Positions 52,847-62,946 of a stretch of 64,000 nt of DNA are shown one piece after another. Source of the stretch: Carnobacterium jeotgali MS3. GTDB lineage: Bacteria; Bacillota; Bacilli; Lactobacillales; Carnobacteriaceae. Below the pieces are notes generated by a model that had not been told where the DNA came from, did not search any database, and saw nothing but the letters and a program-made list of their open reading frames with translations. Made by a program: the position numbers and the translations under genes. Each line of letters starts with the position of its first letter. Position 1 is the first letter of the stretch. The stretch spans positions 62,001 to 126,000 of the forward strand of contig NZ_JQNF01000005.1 of NCBI RefSeq assembly GCF_000745125.1, written 5' to 3'.

Positions 52847-53896
52847 GTGAAGAGTAGAAATTTTAAGAGTCTATTGACTCTAGGTCTATTATCAAGTTTA
52901 ACGTTGGCTGCATGTGGAGCTGATGAAGGAAGCGATACTGCTTCATCATCAGGTTCAAAAGAAGATTATTCAATTATTATGGTTACTGACGTAGGTGGAG
53001 TTGATGATAAATCTTTTAACCAATCTGCTTGGGAAGGCATGGAAGCTTGGGGAGAAGAACACGGACTTGAAAAAGGACCAGATGGATACAACTACATTCA
53101 ATCAGATGAAGATTCTCAATTTGTTACAAACTTAAATACAGCTGTAAATAACAATTTTGATTTGATTTTTGGGATTGGATTCAAGTTACAACCAGCAATG
53201 ACAGATGTCGCTGCACAAAAACCTGATCAAAAATTTGTAATTATTGATGACCAAATTAAAGCAGATAATGTTGCATCTGTATTGTTTAAAGATCATGAAG
53301 CTGCATTTTTAGCAGGTGTTGCTGCTGCTGAAACAACTGAAACAGACCATGTTGGATTTATTGGTGGACAAGAAAGTGCTGTTATTGACCGTTTTGAAGC
53401 TGGTTTCGTAGCCGGTGTTAAACAAGTTAATCCAGACATTAAAATTGATGTTGAATATGCAGGCTCATTTGGAGATGCTGCTCTTGGTAAACAATTAGCA
53501 GCTGCAATGTATAGTTCAGGAGCAGATATTATTTATCATGCATCTGGTGATACAGGTAATGGTGTATTCTCAGAAGCTATTGACCGCATGAATTCTAATC
53601 CAGATCAAAAACTTTGGGTAATCGGAGTTGACCGTGATCAAACTGCTGAAGGTGAATACGATGGCGGAAACTTAACACTTACTTCAACACTTAAAGGTGT
53701 AGGTCAAGCTGTTCAAGATATCGCAAATGCATCAATGGAAGGCAACTTCCCAGGCGGAGAAGTCAGCAACTTTGGTTTAGCTGAAGATAGTGTTGGGATT
53801 ACTGATGGAGCATTATCAGAAGACGTAATCAAATCAGTAGAAGATTACAAACAACAAATTATTGATGGAGACATCACAGTTCCAGAAGCACCATAA
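52847..53896 (+). CDS. bmpA: BMP family nucleoside-binding lipoprotein
   Basis: A 349-residue substrate-binding lipoprotein of the BmpA/PnrA family for purine nucleosides. Signal peptide with lipobox LAAC near residue 22. Then core VTDVGGVDDKSFNQSAWEGM, GGQESAVIDRFEAGFVAG and the C-terminal lobe with YHASGDTGNGVF. First gene of the nucleoside ABC importer; a partial terminator after it raises its output relative to the transporter genes. Confidence 0.93.
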   Translation: MKSRNFKSLLTLGLLSSLTLAACGADEGSDTASSSGSKEDYSIIMVTDVGGVDDKSFNQSAWEGMEAWGEEHGLEKGPDGYNYIQSDEDSQFVTNLNTAVNNNFDLIFGIGFKLQPAMTDVAAQKPDQKFVIIDDQIKADNVASVLFKDHEAAFLAGVAAAETTETDHVGFIGGQESAVIDRFEAGFVAGVKQVNPDIKIDVEYAGSFGDAALGKQLAAAMYSSGADIIYHASGDTGNGVFSEAIDRMNSNPDQKLWVIGVDRDQTAEGEYDGGNLTLTSTLKGVGQAVQDIANASMEGNFPGGEVSNFGLAEDSVGITDGALSEDVIKSVEDYKQQIIDGDITVPEAP

Positions 53897-53940
53897 GTAT
53901 ATTCTGCATTAAACAGTTGTTTAAGAGATAGGATAAGGTG

Positions 53941-53970
53941 AAAGGGCCGGATATTTATATTCCGGTCTTT
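53941..53970 (+). terminator. Partial terminator between bmpA and nupA
   Basis: A GC-rich stem (GCCGGA with its near complement, one bulge) and flanking A/T tracts. It probably attenuates, giving more binding protein than transporter. Confidence 0.65.
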
Positions 53971-54116
53971 TCCTATCTTTGGAGTTATCTAATACTTTTT
54001 TGTATTTGCATTTATATTATTCAATTAAAATTAAAAAAGAAAAGTTGATAACTACTTGTCTGTCTAACAACTATAATAGATAATGAATTCAGTAATATAA
54101 AAGGAGTGAAACCATC

Positions 54117-55691
54117 GTGGCAGAATCAGTAAACGTCATTGAAATGAAGGGCATTACGAAACAGTTTGGTACTTTCAAAGCGAATGACAATATTAATTTG
54201 CAACTTAAAAAGGGAGAAATACATGCTCTTTTAGGAGAAAATGGTGCAGGGAAGTCCACTTTAATGAATATTCTTTCAGGGTTATTAGAACCTTCTTCTG
54301 GAGAAATTTTAGTGAACGGACAGGTGGTAAACATAAGTTCACCTAGTGTAGCAAACAAATTAGGTATTGGAATGGTTCACCAACATTTTATGTTAGTGAA
54401 AAAATTTACCGTAACTGAAAATATCATTTTAGGAATGGAACAAACAAAAAATGGTTTTTTAGATAGAGAAACGGCTAAAAAAGATATAAAAGAGTTATCT
54501 GAAAAATATGGCTTGCTTGTTGATCCTAGTGCAAAAGTAGAATCTATTTCAATTGGCATGGAGCAAAGGGTAGAGATCTTAAAAACACTTTATCGCGGAG
54601 CAGACATTTTAATATTTGATGAACCAACTGCAGTATTGACTCCTCAAGAAATTGATGAACTGATAAGTATAATGAGAGCCCTAACAAAAGAAGGGAAATC
54701 AATCATCTTAATCACACATAAACTTGACGAAATTAAAGCTGTTGCTGACCGTTGTACGGTTATACGCCGTGGGAAAAGTATTGATACAGTCGATGTCTCA
54801 GTAACTTCTCCTCAAGAATTAGCAGATATGATGGTTGGACGTTCTGTTTCCTTTAAAACACAAAAAAAGGCTTCACAACCAAAAGAAACTGTTTTGTCTA
54901 TCGAGAACCTTACTGTTAAAGAAAATCGTGGATTAGATGCAGTTAAAGGATTGAACTTAGAAGTACGAGCTGGTGAAGTTGTAGGTATAGCCGGAATCGA
55001 CGGAAATGGTCAAAGTGAATTGATTCATGCGATAACAGGATTAACTAAGGTTGAAAGTGGAAAAATCACTTTAAATGAGCAAGAAATTCAAAATAAAACA
55101 CCTCGTAAAATTACCGAATTAGGCTTAGGGCATATTCCTGAAGACCGTCATAAATATGGTTTAGTTTTACCGATGTCATTAGAAGAGAATATCGCATTAC
55201 AAACTTATTATAAAAAACCTTTAAGTAAAAATGGTATTTTAAATCAAAAAGAAATCAAAAAATTTGCATTAAAATTAATTGAAGAATTTGATGTACGGAC
55301 ACAAAATGAAACAACTCCTGCTGGATCGTTGTCTGGTGGTAACCAACAAAAAGCGATTATTGCTAGAGAAATCAGTCGTGATCCGTCATTACTGATTGCT
55401 GCTCAACCAACTCGTGGACTTGATGTAGGAGCAATTGAATACATTCACTCACGTTTAATTGAACAACGCGACAATGGTAAAGCGGTCTTGTTAATGAGTT
55501 TTGAATTGGATGAAATTTTAAACGTCTCCGATCGAATCGCTGTTATGTACGAAGGCAATATTGTAGCCATTGTAGATCCTAAAGAAACAACTCAACAAGA
55601 ACTTGGCTTATTAATGGCAGGTACTTCTTTAGAACAAGCTCGCTCTTTGATCAAACAAGGAAAAGGAAAGGAGAGTGTTCGAATTGACTAA
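54117..55691 (+). CDS. nupA: Nucleoside ABC transporter ATPase NupA
   Basis: A 524-residue double ATP-binding cassette of the sugar/nucleoside type. First cassette Walker A GENGAGKSTLMN and signature degenerate around ISIGMEQRVE. In the second cassette Walker A is replaced by GIDGNGQSELIH, while the SLSGGNQQKAIIARE signature is intact. Energises the NupBC permease. GTG start. Confidence 0.93.
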   Translation: MAESVNVIEMKGITKQFGTFKANDNINLQLKKGEIHALLGENGAGKSTLMNILSGLLEPSSGEILVNGQVVNISSPSVANKLGIGMVHQHFMLVKKFTVTENIILGMEQTKNGFLDRETAKKDIKELSEKYGLLVDPSAKVESISIGMEQRVEILKTLYRGADILIFDEPTAVLTPQEIDELISIMRALTKEGKSIILITHKLDEIKAVADRCTVIRRGKSIDTVDVSVTSPQELADMMVGRSVSFKTQKKASQPKETVLSIENLTVKENRGLDAVKGLNLEVRAGEVVGIAGIDGNGQSELIHAITGLTKVESGKITLNEQEIQNKTPRKITELGLGHIPEDRHKYGLVLPMSLEENIALQTYYKKPLSKNGILNQKEIKKFALKLIEEFDVRTQNETTPAGSLSGGNQQKAIIAREISRDPSLLIAAQPTRGLDVGAIEYIHSRLIEQRDNGKAVLLMSFELDEILNVSDRIAVMYEGNIVAIVDPKETTQQELGLLMAGTSLEQARSLIKQGKGKESVRID

Positions 55692-56751
55692 TAGAAAAGA
55701 TACGCTAAATAATTTATTAGTGCCACTACTATCTGTGGTTATGGGATTTGTATTGGGTGCTATTATCATGGTTATCTTTGGATACAATCCAATTGATGGT
55801 TATTCAGCAATGATAAACGGTGCTTTTGGATCATCATTTTATATTGGTGAAACATTAAGACAAGCGACACCGCTTATTCTAACAGCCTTGGGTTTTTCTG
55901 TGGCGTACAATGCGGGATTCTTTAACATTGGGGTTGCAGGACAAGCTTTGCTAGGATGGTTATGTTCTGTCTGGGTAGCTAATATCTTCTCAGATCTACC
56001 TGGTTTAATTTTACTTCCTTTAAGCATATTAGGAGGAGTATTAGCTGGTGCACTTTGGGCCGGAATTGCTGGTTTTTTAAGAGCCTATTTTAACACTAGT
56101 GAAGTTATTGTCACAATTATGTTGAACTATACGGCTCTATATACAACAAATTACTTGATCCGTAACGTATTAACTGATTCAGCAGACGCAACTCCTCGTA
56201 TTTCAGAGGGTGCTAGTTTAAGAGCAGGATGGTTAACCGAGCTAACGAGTAACTCTACTCTTCATGCTGGTATCTTTATTTCATTAGCTATGGCTATTAT
56301 TGTATGGTTCTTAATGAAAAAGACAACATCTGGGTTTGAAATCAGAACCGTTGGATTAAATCCTAGTGCTGCTGAATATGCTGGTATGAGTTCTAAACGA
56401 ACAATTATCATTTCAATGCTAATCAGTGGTGGTTTAGCTGGTTTAGGCGGCGTAATGGAAGGTCTTGGGAATTTCCAAAACATTTTTACTCAAGGTGCAA
56501 TGCCAACCATTGGATTTGATGGGATGGCTGTAGCTTTGCTAGGATTAAGTAATCCTGTAGGGATTATCTTCTCAGCTATTTTGTTTGGGGCATTGAAAAT
56601 TGGTGGAAATAGTATGCCAATGATTTCAGGAGTACCAACTGAAGTTGTAGATATTGTAATCGCATCTATTATTTTCTTCGTAGGGGCTAATTACTTAATT
56701 CGCTATTTTATTGATAAACGAGCAAGAGTAAACAAAGGAGGAGTGAAATAA
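55684..56751 (+). CDS. nupB: Nucleoside ABC permease NupB
   Basis: A 355-residue permease of the BPD_transp_2 family with about eight to ten membrane helices and motif GFSVAYNAGFFNIGVAGQALLG. Overlaps nupA; TTG 55684 fits the AAGGAG site better than GTG 55675. Works with NupC as the membrane part of the importer. Confidence 0.9.
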   Translation: MTNRKDTLNNLLVPLLSVVMGFVLGAIIMVIFGYNPIDGYSAMINGAFGSSFYIGETLRQATPLILTALGFSVAYNAGFFNIGVAGQALLGWLCSVWVANIFSDLPGLILLPLSILGGVLAGALWAGIAGFLRAYFNTSEVIVTIMLNYTALYTTNYLIRNVLTDSADATPRISEGASLRAGWLTELTSNSTLHAGIFISLAMAIIVWFLMKKTTSGFEIRTVGLNPSAAEYAGMSSKRTIIISMLISGGLAGLGGVMEGLGNFQNIFTQGAMPTIGFDGMAVALLGLSNPVGIIFSAILFGALKIGGNSMPMISGVPTEVVDIVIASIIFFVGANYLIRYFIDKRARVNKGGVK

Positions 56752-56752
56752 G

Positions 56753-57712
56753 ATGGATATCGTACAATTGCTTCAACTCATTGTTTCATCATCACTTGTT
56801 TATTCAGCTCCTATTGTGTTAACAGCCCTTGGTGGAACATTCTCTGAGCGTAGTGGTGTTGTTAACGTAGGTCTAGAAGGAATAATGGTTATGGGTGCCT
56901 TTAGTTCTATTGTATTTAACTTAACCTTTGCGAGTGCTTTTGGGGATATGACTCCTTGGATTTCAGCTCTAATTGGTGGATTAGTGGGTGTGGTTTTTTC
57001 ATTAATCCATGCAGTAGCGACAGTTAATTTAAGAGCAGATCACATTATTTCTGGTACAGTTATCAACTTAATGGCTCCAGCTTTAGCCATCTTCTTTACA
57101 CGAGTATTGTATAGTGGAGCTGGACAAACAGACCGAATTACAGAAAGTTTTGGTAAAGTAACGATTCCTTTATTAAATCGTATTCCAATCATTGGCGATA
57201 TCTTCTTTAAAGGAACTTCAGCTCCAGCTTTTGCAGGTATTTTAATTGCAATTATTTGCTGGGTAGTGCTCTTTAAAACACGTTTTGGCTTACGCCTAAG
57301 ATCTGTGGGAGAACATCCTCAAGCAGCGGATACATTAGGAATTAATGTTTACTTAATGAAATATGCAGGTGTAATGCTATCTGGTTTACTAGGTGGTATG
57401 GGAGGAGCGATTCAAGCTCAGTCTATCTCATTAAGTTTCCAAGCTTCAACGATTGCGGGACAAGGGTTTATCGCAATGGCAGCAATGATATTTGGTAAAT
57501 GGAATCCTCTTGGTGCAATGGGAGCAGCTATATTCTTTGGTTTTGCTCAAAGTCTAGGGGTTATTGGAAACTATATACCAATCATCCAAGATATTCCAAG
57601 TGTATGGCTACAAATCGCACCATACGTGATCACTATTATTGTATTGGTCGGAGTAATTGGTAAATCTGAAGGACCAGCAGCAGGCGGTAAAACATATATT
57701 AAATCAAAATAA
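56753..57712 (+). CDS. nupC: Nucleoside ABC permease NupC
   Basis: A 319-residue second permease with motif ALGGTFSERSGVVNVGLEGIM and a C-terminal GSEGP-like end (GKSEGPAAGG). Starts one base after nupB with AAAGGAGG. Completes the bmpA-nupABC operon, known in lactococci for purine and pyrimidine nucleoside uptake. Confidence 0.92.
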   Translation: MDIVQLLQLIVSSSLVYSAPIVLTALGGTFSERSGVVNVGLEGIMVMGAFSSIVFNLTFASAFGDMTPWISALIGGLVGVVFSLIHAVATVNLRADHIISGTVINLMAPALAIFFTRVLYSGAGQTDRITESFGKVTIPLLNRIPIIGDIFFKGTSAPAFAGILIAIICWVVLFKTRFGLRLRSVGEHPQAADTLGINVYLMKYAGVMLSGLLGGMGGAIQAQSISLSFQASTIAGQGFIAMAAMIFGKWNPLGAMGAAIFFGFAQSLGVIGNYIPIIQDIPSVWLQIAPYVITIIVLVGVIGKSEGPAAGGKTYIKSK

Positions 57713-57722
57713 GCCACATTTT

Positions 57723-57766
57723 GGCAACAACGGACTTCTATGTCCGTTGTTGCTTTCTTTTTTTTA
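57723..57766 (+). terminator. Terminator after nupC
   Basis: A 12-bp perfect stem (GCAACAACGGAC with its complement), 6-base loop, then a T-rich tract. Confidence 0.85.
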
Positions 57767-57822
57767 CTTTTTATTTTAAGATAGATACTGAACGTTTTTT
57801 TAAGTTAGAGGAGGAATAAATT

Positions 57823-59085
57823 ATGTCCATTCAATTAAATGAAGGGGTCCATTTGCATGTACTCCCCACCAAGAAATACAAAACAATTCGAATAATGTTG
57901 AAATTTCGTGCACCGTTAAATAAGAAAACCGTTACAAAGCGAGCTATGTTAGCAAATTTATTAGAAACAAATAGTAAAAAGTACCCGACTCAAACAGCAT
58001 TAAGAAGTGCTCTTTCCAATATGTATGGAGCTAGCTTTGGAACAGGCGTAAGCAAAAAAGGAAATACGCATATCCTATCAATGAGTATAAATTTAGTCAA
58101 TGAAAAGTATCTTTCAAAAGGAGACAATGTTTTGCAAGAAAGTATCGACTTTTTGAAAGAAATAATTTTCCAACCAAATGTAACAGATGGACAGTTTAAT
58201 GATAAAACCTTTAAGAGAGAAAAAGCGAATTTAGTCGATTATTATGATTCACTTTTTGATGACAAACAAACTTATGCTAGTCTTGCATTGCAAGAGCTCT
58301 TTTTTGAAAATGTGGATCAACAAACGCCAAGTGTAGGTTCGAAAGAAGATTTGGAAGAAATATCAGCTGCATCGCTATATGAGTATTATCAAGATGTATT
58401 AAATCATGATAAGGTGGATATTTATGTCCTAGGTGATGTTGATGAAAATGAAATTCGGTCTGCTTTTAAGCAATTTGAGTTTGCTCCTCGCAAAGTATTG
58501 AAATCAAGTAGTTTCTACAATGAACCAGCAGCTAACGAAGTTGAAAATAAGACGGAGCAACAAGAAATAACCCAAGCTAAATTTAATTTGGGTTATACAA
58601 CAGCGATTTTTTACCACGATCCACTGTATTATGCTGCACAAGTCTTCAATGGTTTATTCGGTGGTTTTCCGCATTCGAAATTGTTTATGAACGTGCGTGA
58701 GAAAGAAAGTTTAGCTTATTATGCTTCTAGCTCTATGGACACATTCAGAGGCATGATGACTGTTCAAACTGGTATTGATGGTCAAAAAGTTGATCAAGTT
58801 AGAGAAATAATTGCTCTACAATTGAAAGAGATGCAGGCTGGTAACTTTACAGATGAAGCTATTTCTCAAACGAAAGAAATGTTGAAAAATCAACTATTTC
58901 AATCAGAAGATAATGCTGGTGCCGTTATTGAGCGTATCTATGCGTTAGAATTAGCTAAAGAAACGATTCTTTCAATCGACGAGTGGGTAGCTAGAATTGA
59001 AAAAGTTACAAAAGAAGATATTATTGAAGTGGCCAACAAAGTGAAATTAAAAGCAACATTCTTTTTAACAGCGGAGGCGAAATAA
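57823..59085 (+). CDS. M16 peptidase-like protein, YmfF-like, inactive-type
   Basis: A 420-residue M16 family protein. Its N-terminal half lacks the HXXEH zinc motif (the region reads AMLANLLETNSKKYPTQ), so it is probably a non-catalytic partner of the next gene. Other M16 landmarks are GGFPHSKLFMNVREKESLAYYA. GAGGAGG precedes the ATG. Confidence 0.88.
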   Translation: MSIQLNEGVHLHVLPTKKYKTIRIMLKFRAPLNKKTVTKRAMLANLLETNSKKYPTQTALRSALSNMYGASFGTGVSKKGNTHILSMSINLVNEKYLSKGDNVLQESIDFLKEIIFQPNVTDGQFNDKTFKREKANLVDYYDSLFDDKQTYASLALQELFFENVDQQTPSVGSKEDLEEISAASLYEYYQDVLNHDKVDIYVLGDVDENEIRSAFKQFEFAPRKVLKSSSFYNEPAANEVENKTEQQEITQAKFNLGYTTAIFYHDPLYYAAQVFNGLFGGFPHSKLFMNVREKESLAYYASSSMDTFRGMMTVQTGIDGQKVDQVREIIALQLKEMQAGNFTDEAISQTKEMLKNQLFQSEDNAGAVIERIYALELAKETILSIDEWVARIEKVTKEDIIEVANKVKLKATFFLTAEAK

Positions 59086-60386
59086 TGGATAAAAAAATTT
59101 ATGAACAATTACAAGAAACGATTTATACAGAAACGCTTGAGAACGGCTTACGAGTAACTTTATTACCAAAAAATGACTTTCATAAGACATATGGCTTATT
59201 TTCTACGAATTTTGGTTCAATCGACAATCAATTCGTTCCTCGTGGGAAAACAGAAATGATTACAGTTCCAGATGGCATCGCTCATTTTTTAGAACACAAA
59301 CTGTTTGAAAAAGAAGATGGAGATGTATTTAATACTTTTGGTCGACTAGGTGCGTCAGCTAATGCTTTTACAAGTTTCACTAAAACAGCTTATCTATTTT
59401 CTAGTACGAACCATGTTTCAGAAAGTTTGAATACTTTATTAGATTTTGTTCAAGAGCCTTATTTTACAGATGCAACGGTCAATAAAGAAAAAGGTATTAT
59501 TGCTCAAGAAATTCAAATGTATGAAGACGAACCAGACTGGCGTTTGTATTTTGGCGTTTTAGGCAATATGTATCCTAAACACCCATTGCATATCGATATT
59601 GCTGGAACAGTAGATAGTATCATGGACATTACGCCTGAATTATTATACGAAAATCACGCAACTTTTTATCATCCAAGTAATATGAGCTTATTTGTAGTAG
59701 GAAAATTAGATCCTGAAGAAACGATGCAGTTGATTCGAGAAAACCAATCAAAGAAAGAATTTTTGCCAGTTGAACCAATTGAACGTATTTTTCCCGAAGA
59801 AACCATACAAGATATTAAACCATATGACTTTATTCAAATGTCAGTTAATCGTCCAAAAAGTATTGTTGGCGTAAAAGGGGTAACTGAGATACCGAGTGGT
59901 GTAAAAGCTTTAGCATACAAAACGACAATGGATCTATTATTGACATTATTGTTTGGTCCTACATCAGCGAATTATTTGAATCTATATGATAAAGGAATAA
60001 TAGATGATAGTTTCTCTTATGAATTTAATTTAGACCGTACTTTCCATTTTGTTGACATTGGTGGAGATACGAAAGATTCTGTTGTTTTTAGTGATGAAAT
60101 TAAAAAAATATTGCTAGATGCTAAAAATAGCTCAGAGCTAACAGAAGAAAATCTAACGATTGTAAAAAAACGAATGATTGGTCAAGAATTGCAGTCTTTA
60201 AATTCTTTAGAATATATTGCTAATCAATTTAGTCAACCTTCATATGGCGAGGCAACTTTATTTGATGTTGTTCCTATCATTGAAAGTGTTACATTGACAG
60301 AGATAAAAAAAGCAGCTGATGAATTTATGGTTGAAGATCATATGACCACATTCCATATTTTGCCAAAAGGAGAGAATGAGGCGTGA
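59085..60386 (+). CDS. M16 zinc peptidase, YmfH-like
   Basis: A 433-residue M16 peptidase with the catalytic zinc motif HFLEH (IAHFLEHKLFEKEDG, near residue 68) and downstream Glu. Starts one base inside the previous stop region and ends overlapping the SDR gene. The pair ymfF-ymfH sits upstream of ymfI/rodZ/pgsA in many Firmicutes, possibly processing small peptides. Confidence 0.9.
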   Translation: MDKKIYEQLQETIYTETLENGLRVTLLPKNDFHKTYGLFSTNFGSIDNQFVPRGKTEMITVPDGIAHFLEHKLFEKEDGDVFNTFGRLGASANAFTSFTKTAYLFSSTNHVSESLNTLLDFVQEPYFTDATVNKEKGIIAQEIQMYEDEPDWRLYFGVLGNMYPKHPLHIDIAGTVDSIMDITPELLYENHATFYHPSNMSLFVVGKLDPEETMQLIRENQSKKEFLPVEPIERIFPEETIQDIKPYDFIQMSVNRPKSIVGVKGVTEIPSGVKALAYKTTMDLLLTLLFGPTSANYLNLYDKGIIDDSFSYEFNLDRTFHFVDIGGDTKDSVVFSDEIKKILLDAKNSSELTEENLTIVKKRMIGQELQSLNSLEYIANQFSQPSYGEATLFDVVPIIESVTLTEIKKAADEFMVEDHMTTFHILPKGENEA

Positions 60387-61108
60387 AATTTGCGTTGATT
60401 ATGGGAGCAAGCGGCGATATTGGTAAAGGCATTGCACAAGAAATGGCTGAAAAAGGTTGGTCACTTTATTTGCACTATCATTCCAATCCTAAGAGTGTAG
60501 AGGAACAAATACGCAACTATCAAATGGATTATCCCAAACAAGATTTTTTTGCGTTGCCTCTAGATATGACTGAAGAAGAAGGGATTTCTCTTTTTCTTCA
60601 ATCCATCTATCAGTTAGATGTAGTTGTTTTTGCTAGTGGTTTTACTACCTATCAATTATTGACAGAGATTTCTTCAACGGATATGGATCGTATGTGGAGA
60701 GTACACGTTAAAACGCCCGTTTTATTGGTTCAACACTTGCAAGATAAGCTAGCTCATTCAACACATGGCAGAATTATTTTTATCAGTTCTATCTATGGGG
60801 AAATAGGGAGCGCAATGGAAGTTTTTTACAGCACAACAAAAGGTGCTCAATTAGCCTTTGTTAAAGCTTATAGTAAAGAAGTGGCCAGCTTAGGGATAAC
60901 AGTGAACGCTATTTCTCCTGGAGCTATTGCCACTAAAATGAATCAAGACTTTACTCCAGCTGAAGTAGAAGAATTGGAAAGTGAAATTCCATTAGGTCGA
61001 CTAGGAAATGTCTCTGAAATCAGTTTTTGGGTCACTCAATTAGTCGATAAAAGAAGTGCGTATATGACGGGACAATCAATTGTTGTCAGTGGTGGCTGGT
61101 TAAAGTAG
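60383..61108 (+). CDS. Short-chain dehydrogenase, YmfI-like
   Basis: A 241-residue SDR. Cofactor motif MGASGDIGKGIAQE, catalytic YSTTK (VFYSTTKGAQLAF) and Ser in IFISSIYGEIG. GTG start inside the end of the M16 gene. Substrate unknown; annotated in Bacillus as 3-oxoacyl-ACP reductase-like. Confidence 0.9.
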   Translation: MKFALIMGASGDIGKGIAQEMAEKGWSLYLHYHSNPKSVEEQIRNYQMDYPKQDFFALPLDMTEEEGISLFLQSIYQLDVVVFASGFTTYQLLTEISSTDMDRMWRVHVKTPVLLVQHLQDKLAHSTHGRIIFISSIYGEIGSAMEVFYSTTKGAQLAFVKAYSKEVASLGITVNAISPGAIATKMNQDFTPAEVEELESEIPLGRLGNVSEISFWVTQLVDKRSAYMTGQSIVVSGGWLK

Positions 61109-61226
61109 AAAGATACTATTCTTATACGGTATAAGGAAAAATTAATGTTTCTAGTGTAAAAGGTATGTTATAATGCAAATGATATGAGATTTTCTCTCTA
61201 ATAAAGAGAACAGGTAGGTGAGACAG

Positions 61227-62084
61227 TTGAATGAAATTGGTGAAAAATTAAAAGAAGCAAGAAAAGCAAAAGGATACACGTTAGATGATTTGCAACAAAT
61301 GACAAAAATCCAAAAACGTTACCTGATTGCGATTGAAGAAGGTAATTATGATGTCATGCCTGGAAAATTTTATGCGCGTGCATTTATTAAACAATACGCA
61401 GATACTGTTGGTTTAAATGGAGATCAACTACTAGAAGAATATACGGATGCAGTGCCGCATACTCATGATGAGGAATATGTAGAAAAAGTCTCTACGGATC
61501 AAACACGTTCTGGAAAGAATACTGAAAATGTCTTTTTGACAAAAGTTCAAGAGTATTTGCCTACAATTTTAATTGGCCTCTTAGCGGTAGCTATTGTAGC
61601 GGCTATCTATTTTGCTGTAATTAAAACAAATAATCAAGGAAATGAAGACATGATTACAAAAGAGTCTGATGAAATAGCTGTCTCTAGTGCTGATTCTATT
61701 TCAGAAGAAGAATCAGTAAAGGAATCTTCAGAGTCAGCAGTGTCTGAAGAGAGTGAAGAAGCTCAAGGAATAGAGCTGTTATCTTCTAATGGATCGACAA
61801 CAACTTATTCTGTTACAGGAATTTTTGAAGGAAGTTCATTGATACTAACAGCTTCAGGTGGAGATTCATGGGTCAGTGTTGAAGGAGACGGAACTACGAT
61901 TGATGCTCAGTTAATAACGGATGGCTCTAATTTAGAAACAGAAATTCCAGACGGAACTTCGTCTTTAGTCGTTATAATTGGAAACGCACCTGCAACAAAA
62001 GTTAATTTTAATGGCAAAGATGTTCCTTATGCTCCCGAAGCAGAGAATTCAGTCCGACAAGAAATTGAATTTAAATTTGAGTAA
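61227..62084 (+). CDS. RodZ-like helix-turn-helix membrane protein, YmfM-like
   Basis: A 285-residue bitopic protein. Cytoplasmic HTH (residues 1-70, GEKLKEARKAKGYTLDDLQQ), one membrane helix near 112-134 (YLPTILIGLLAVAIVAAIYF), Ser/Glu-rich linker and extracellular DUF4115 domain. RodZ anchors the MreB cell-shape machinery. TTG 61227 fits AGGTGAG better than GTG 61218. Confidence 0.88.
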   Translation: MNEIGEKLKEARKAKGYTLDDLQQMTKIQKRYLIAIEEGNYDVMPGKFYARAFIKQYADTVGLNGDQLLEEYTDAVPHTHDEEYVEKVSTDQTRSGKNTENVFLTKVQEYLPTILIGLLAVAIVAAIYFAVIKTNNQGNEDMITKESDEIAVSSADSISEEESVKESSESAVSEESEEAQGIELLSSNGSTTTYSVTGIFEGSSLILTASGGDSWVSVEGDGTTIDAQLITDGSNLETEIPDGTSSLVVIIGNAPATKVNFNGKDVPYAPEAENSVRQEIEFKFE

Positions 62085-62179
62085 ACTCGTAAAAGAGAGC
62101 TTTATCTAGCAAGAACTTTTTGCGGGAAGAGTTTTTATAAATAGTTGATGTTTATTGATCAAGAGAGGAAGCAAAAAAA

Positions 62180-62761
62180 TTGAACTTACCGAATAAACTT
62201 ACAGTACTGAGAATTTTTATGATTCCACTATTTGTTATTATCGTATTAGCACCATTTGATTGGGGAGTTATTCATCTTTTAGGTTCTACGATTGAAGTCA
62301 CCCAACTGATAGGTGCTGTTTTATTTGCTTTAGCAAGTTTCACAGACTGGCTAGATGGAAAAATTGCACGTAAGCAAGGACTAGTAACAAATTTTGGTAA
62401 GTTTGCCGATCCTTTAGCTGATAAAATGCTAGTTATGACTGCTTTAATTATTTTAGTTGGACAAAATTTAGCTCCTTCTTGGGTCGTTTCTATTATTGTA
62501 TGTAGAGAATTGGCAGTTACTGGATTAAGGTTACTATTAGTGGAACAAGGCGGAACAGTTTTAGCCGCTGCATGGCCAGGAAAAATTAAAACAGCCACTC
62601 AAATGGTTGCAATCATTTTACTGCTAGTTGATAATCTACCATTTGAAGGTATCGGCTTGCCAATGGCTGCTATCATGTTGTATATCTGTCTATTCTTTAC
62701 TATCTACTCAGGTGTAGATTATTTTGTGAAGAACAGTGCAGTATTTAAAGGTCCAAAATAA
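62180..62761 (+). CDS. pgsA: CDP-diacylglycerol-glycerol-3-phosphate phosphatidyltransferase
   Basis: A 193-residue phosphatidylglycerophosphate synthase with the CDP-alcohol phosphotransferase motif DWLDGKIARKQGLVTNFGKF and ADPLAD (Dx2DGx2AR...Gx3Dx3D). Multiple membrane helices. TTG start after GAGAGGAAGC. First committed step of phosphatidylglycerol and cardiolipin synthesis. Confidence 0.95.
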   Translation: MNLPNKLTVLRIFMIPLFVIIVLAPFDWGVIHLLGSTIEVTQLIGAVLFALASFTDWLDGKIARKQGLVTNFGKFADPLADKMLVMTALIILVGQNLAPSWVVSIIVCRELAVTGLRLLLVEQGGTVLAAAWPGKIKTATQMVAIILLLVDNLPFEGIGLPMAAIMLYICLFFTIYSGVDYFVKNSAVFKGPK

Positions 62762-62784
62762 GTTGAATTAAAAAAATGCTACAA

Positions 62785-62827
62785 AAGAAGGTACTTTGAA
62801 ATTTATTTCGAAGCACCTTCTTTTTTT
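62785..62827 (+). terminator. Terminator between pgsA and cinA
   Basis: Stem AGAAGGT-CTTTGAA with its near complement around an A/T loop and T7. It separates pgsA from cinA. Confidence 0.7.
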
Positions 62828-62946
62828 GTCCATCAGAAAAGTATGGTAAAATAGACAAACAATGAAATGTAGTTCCTTTTTTACTAAAATAACAAATAAA
62901 ATTTAAGAGAAATCATTCGCGTATTATAAAAATAGGAGTGTGTAAG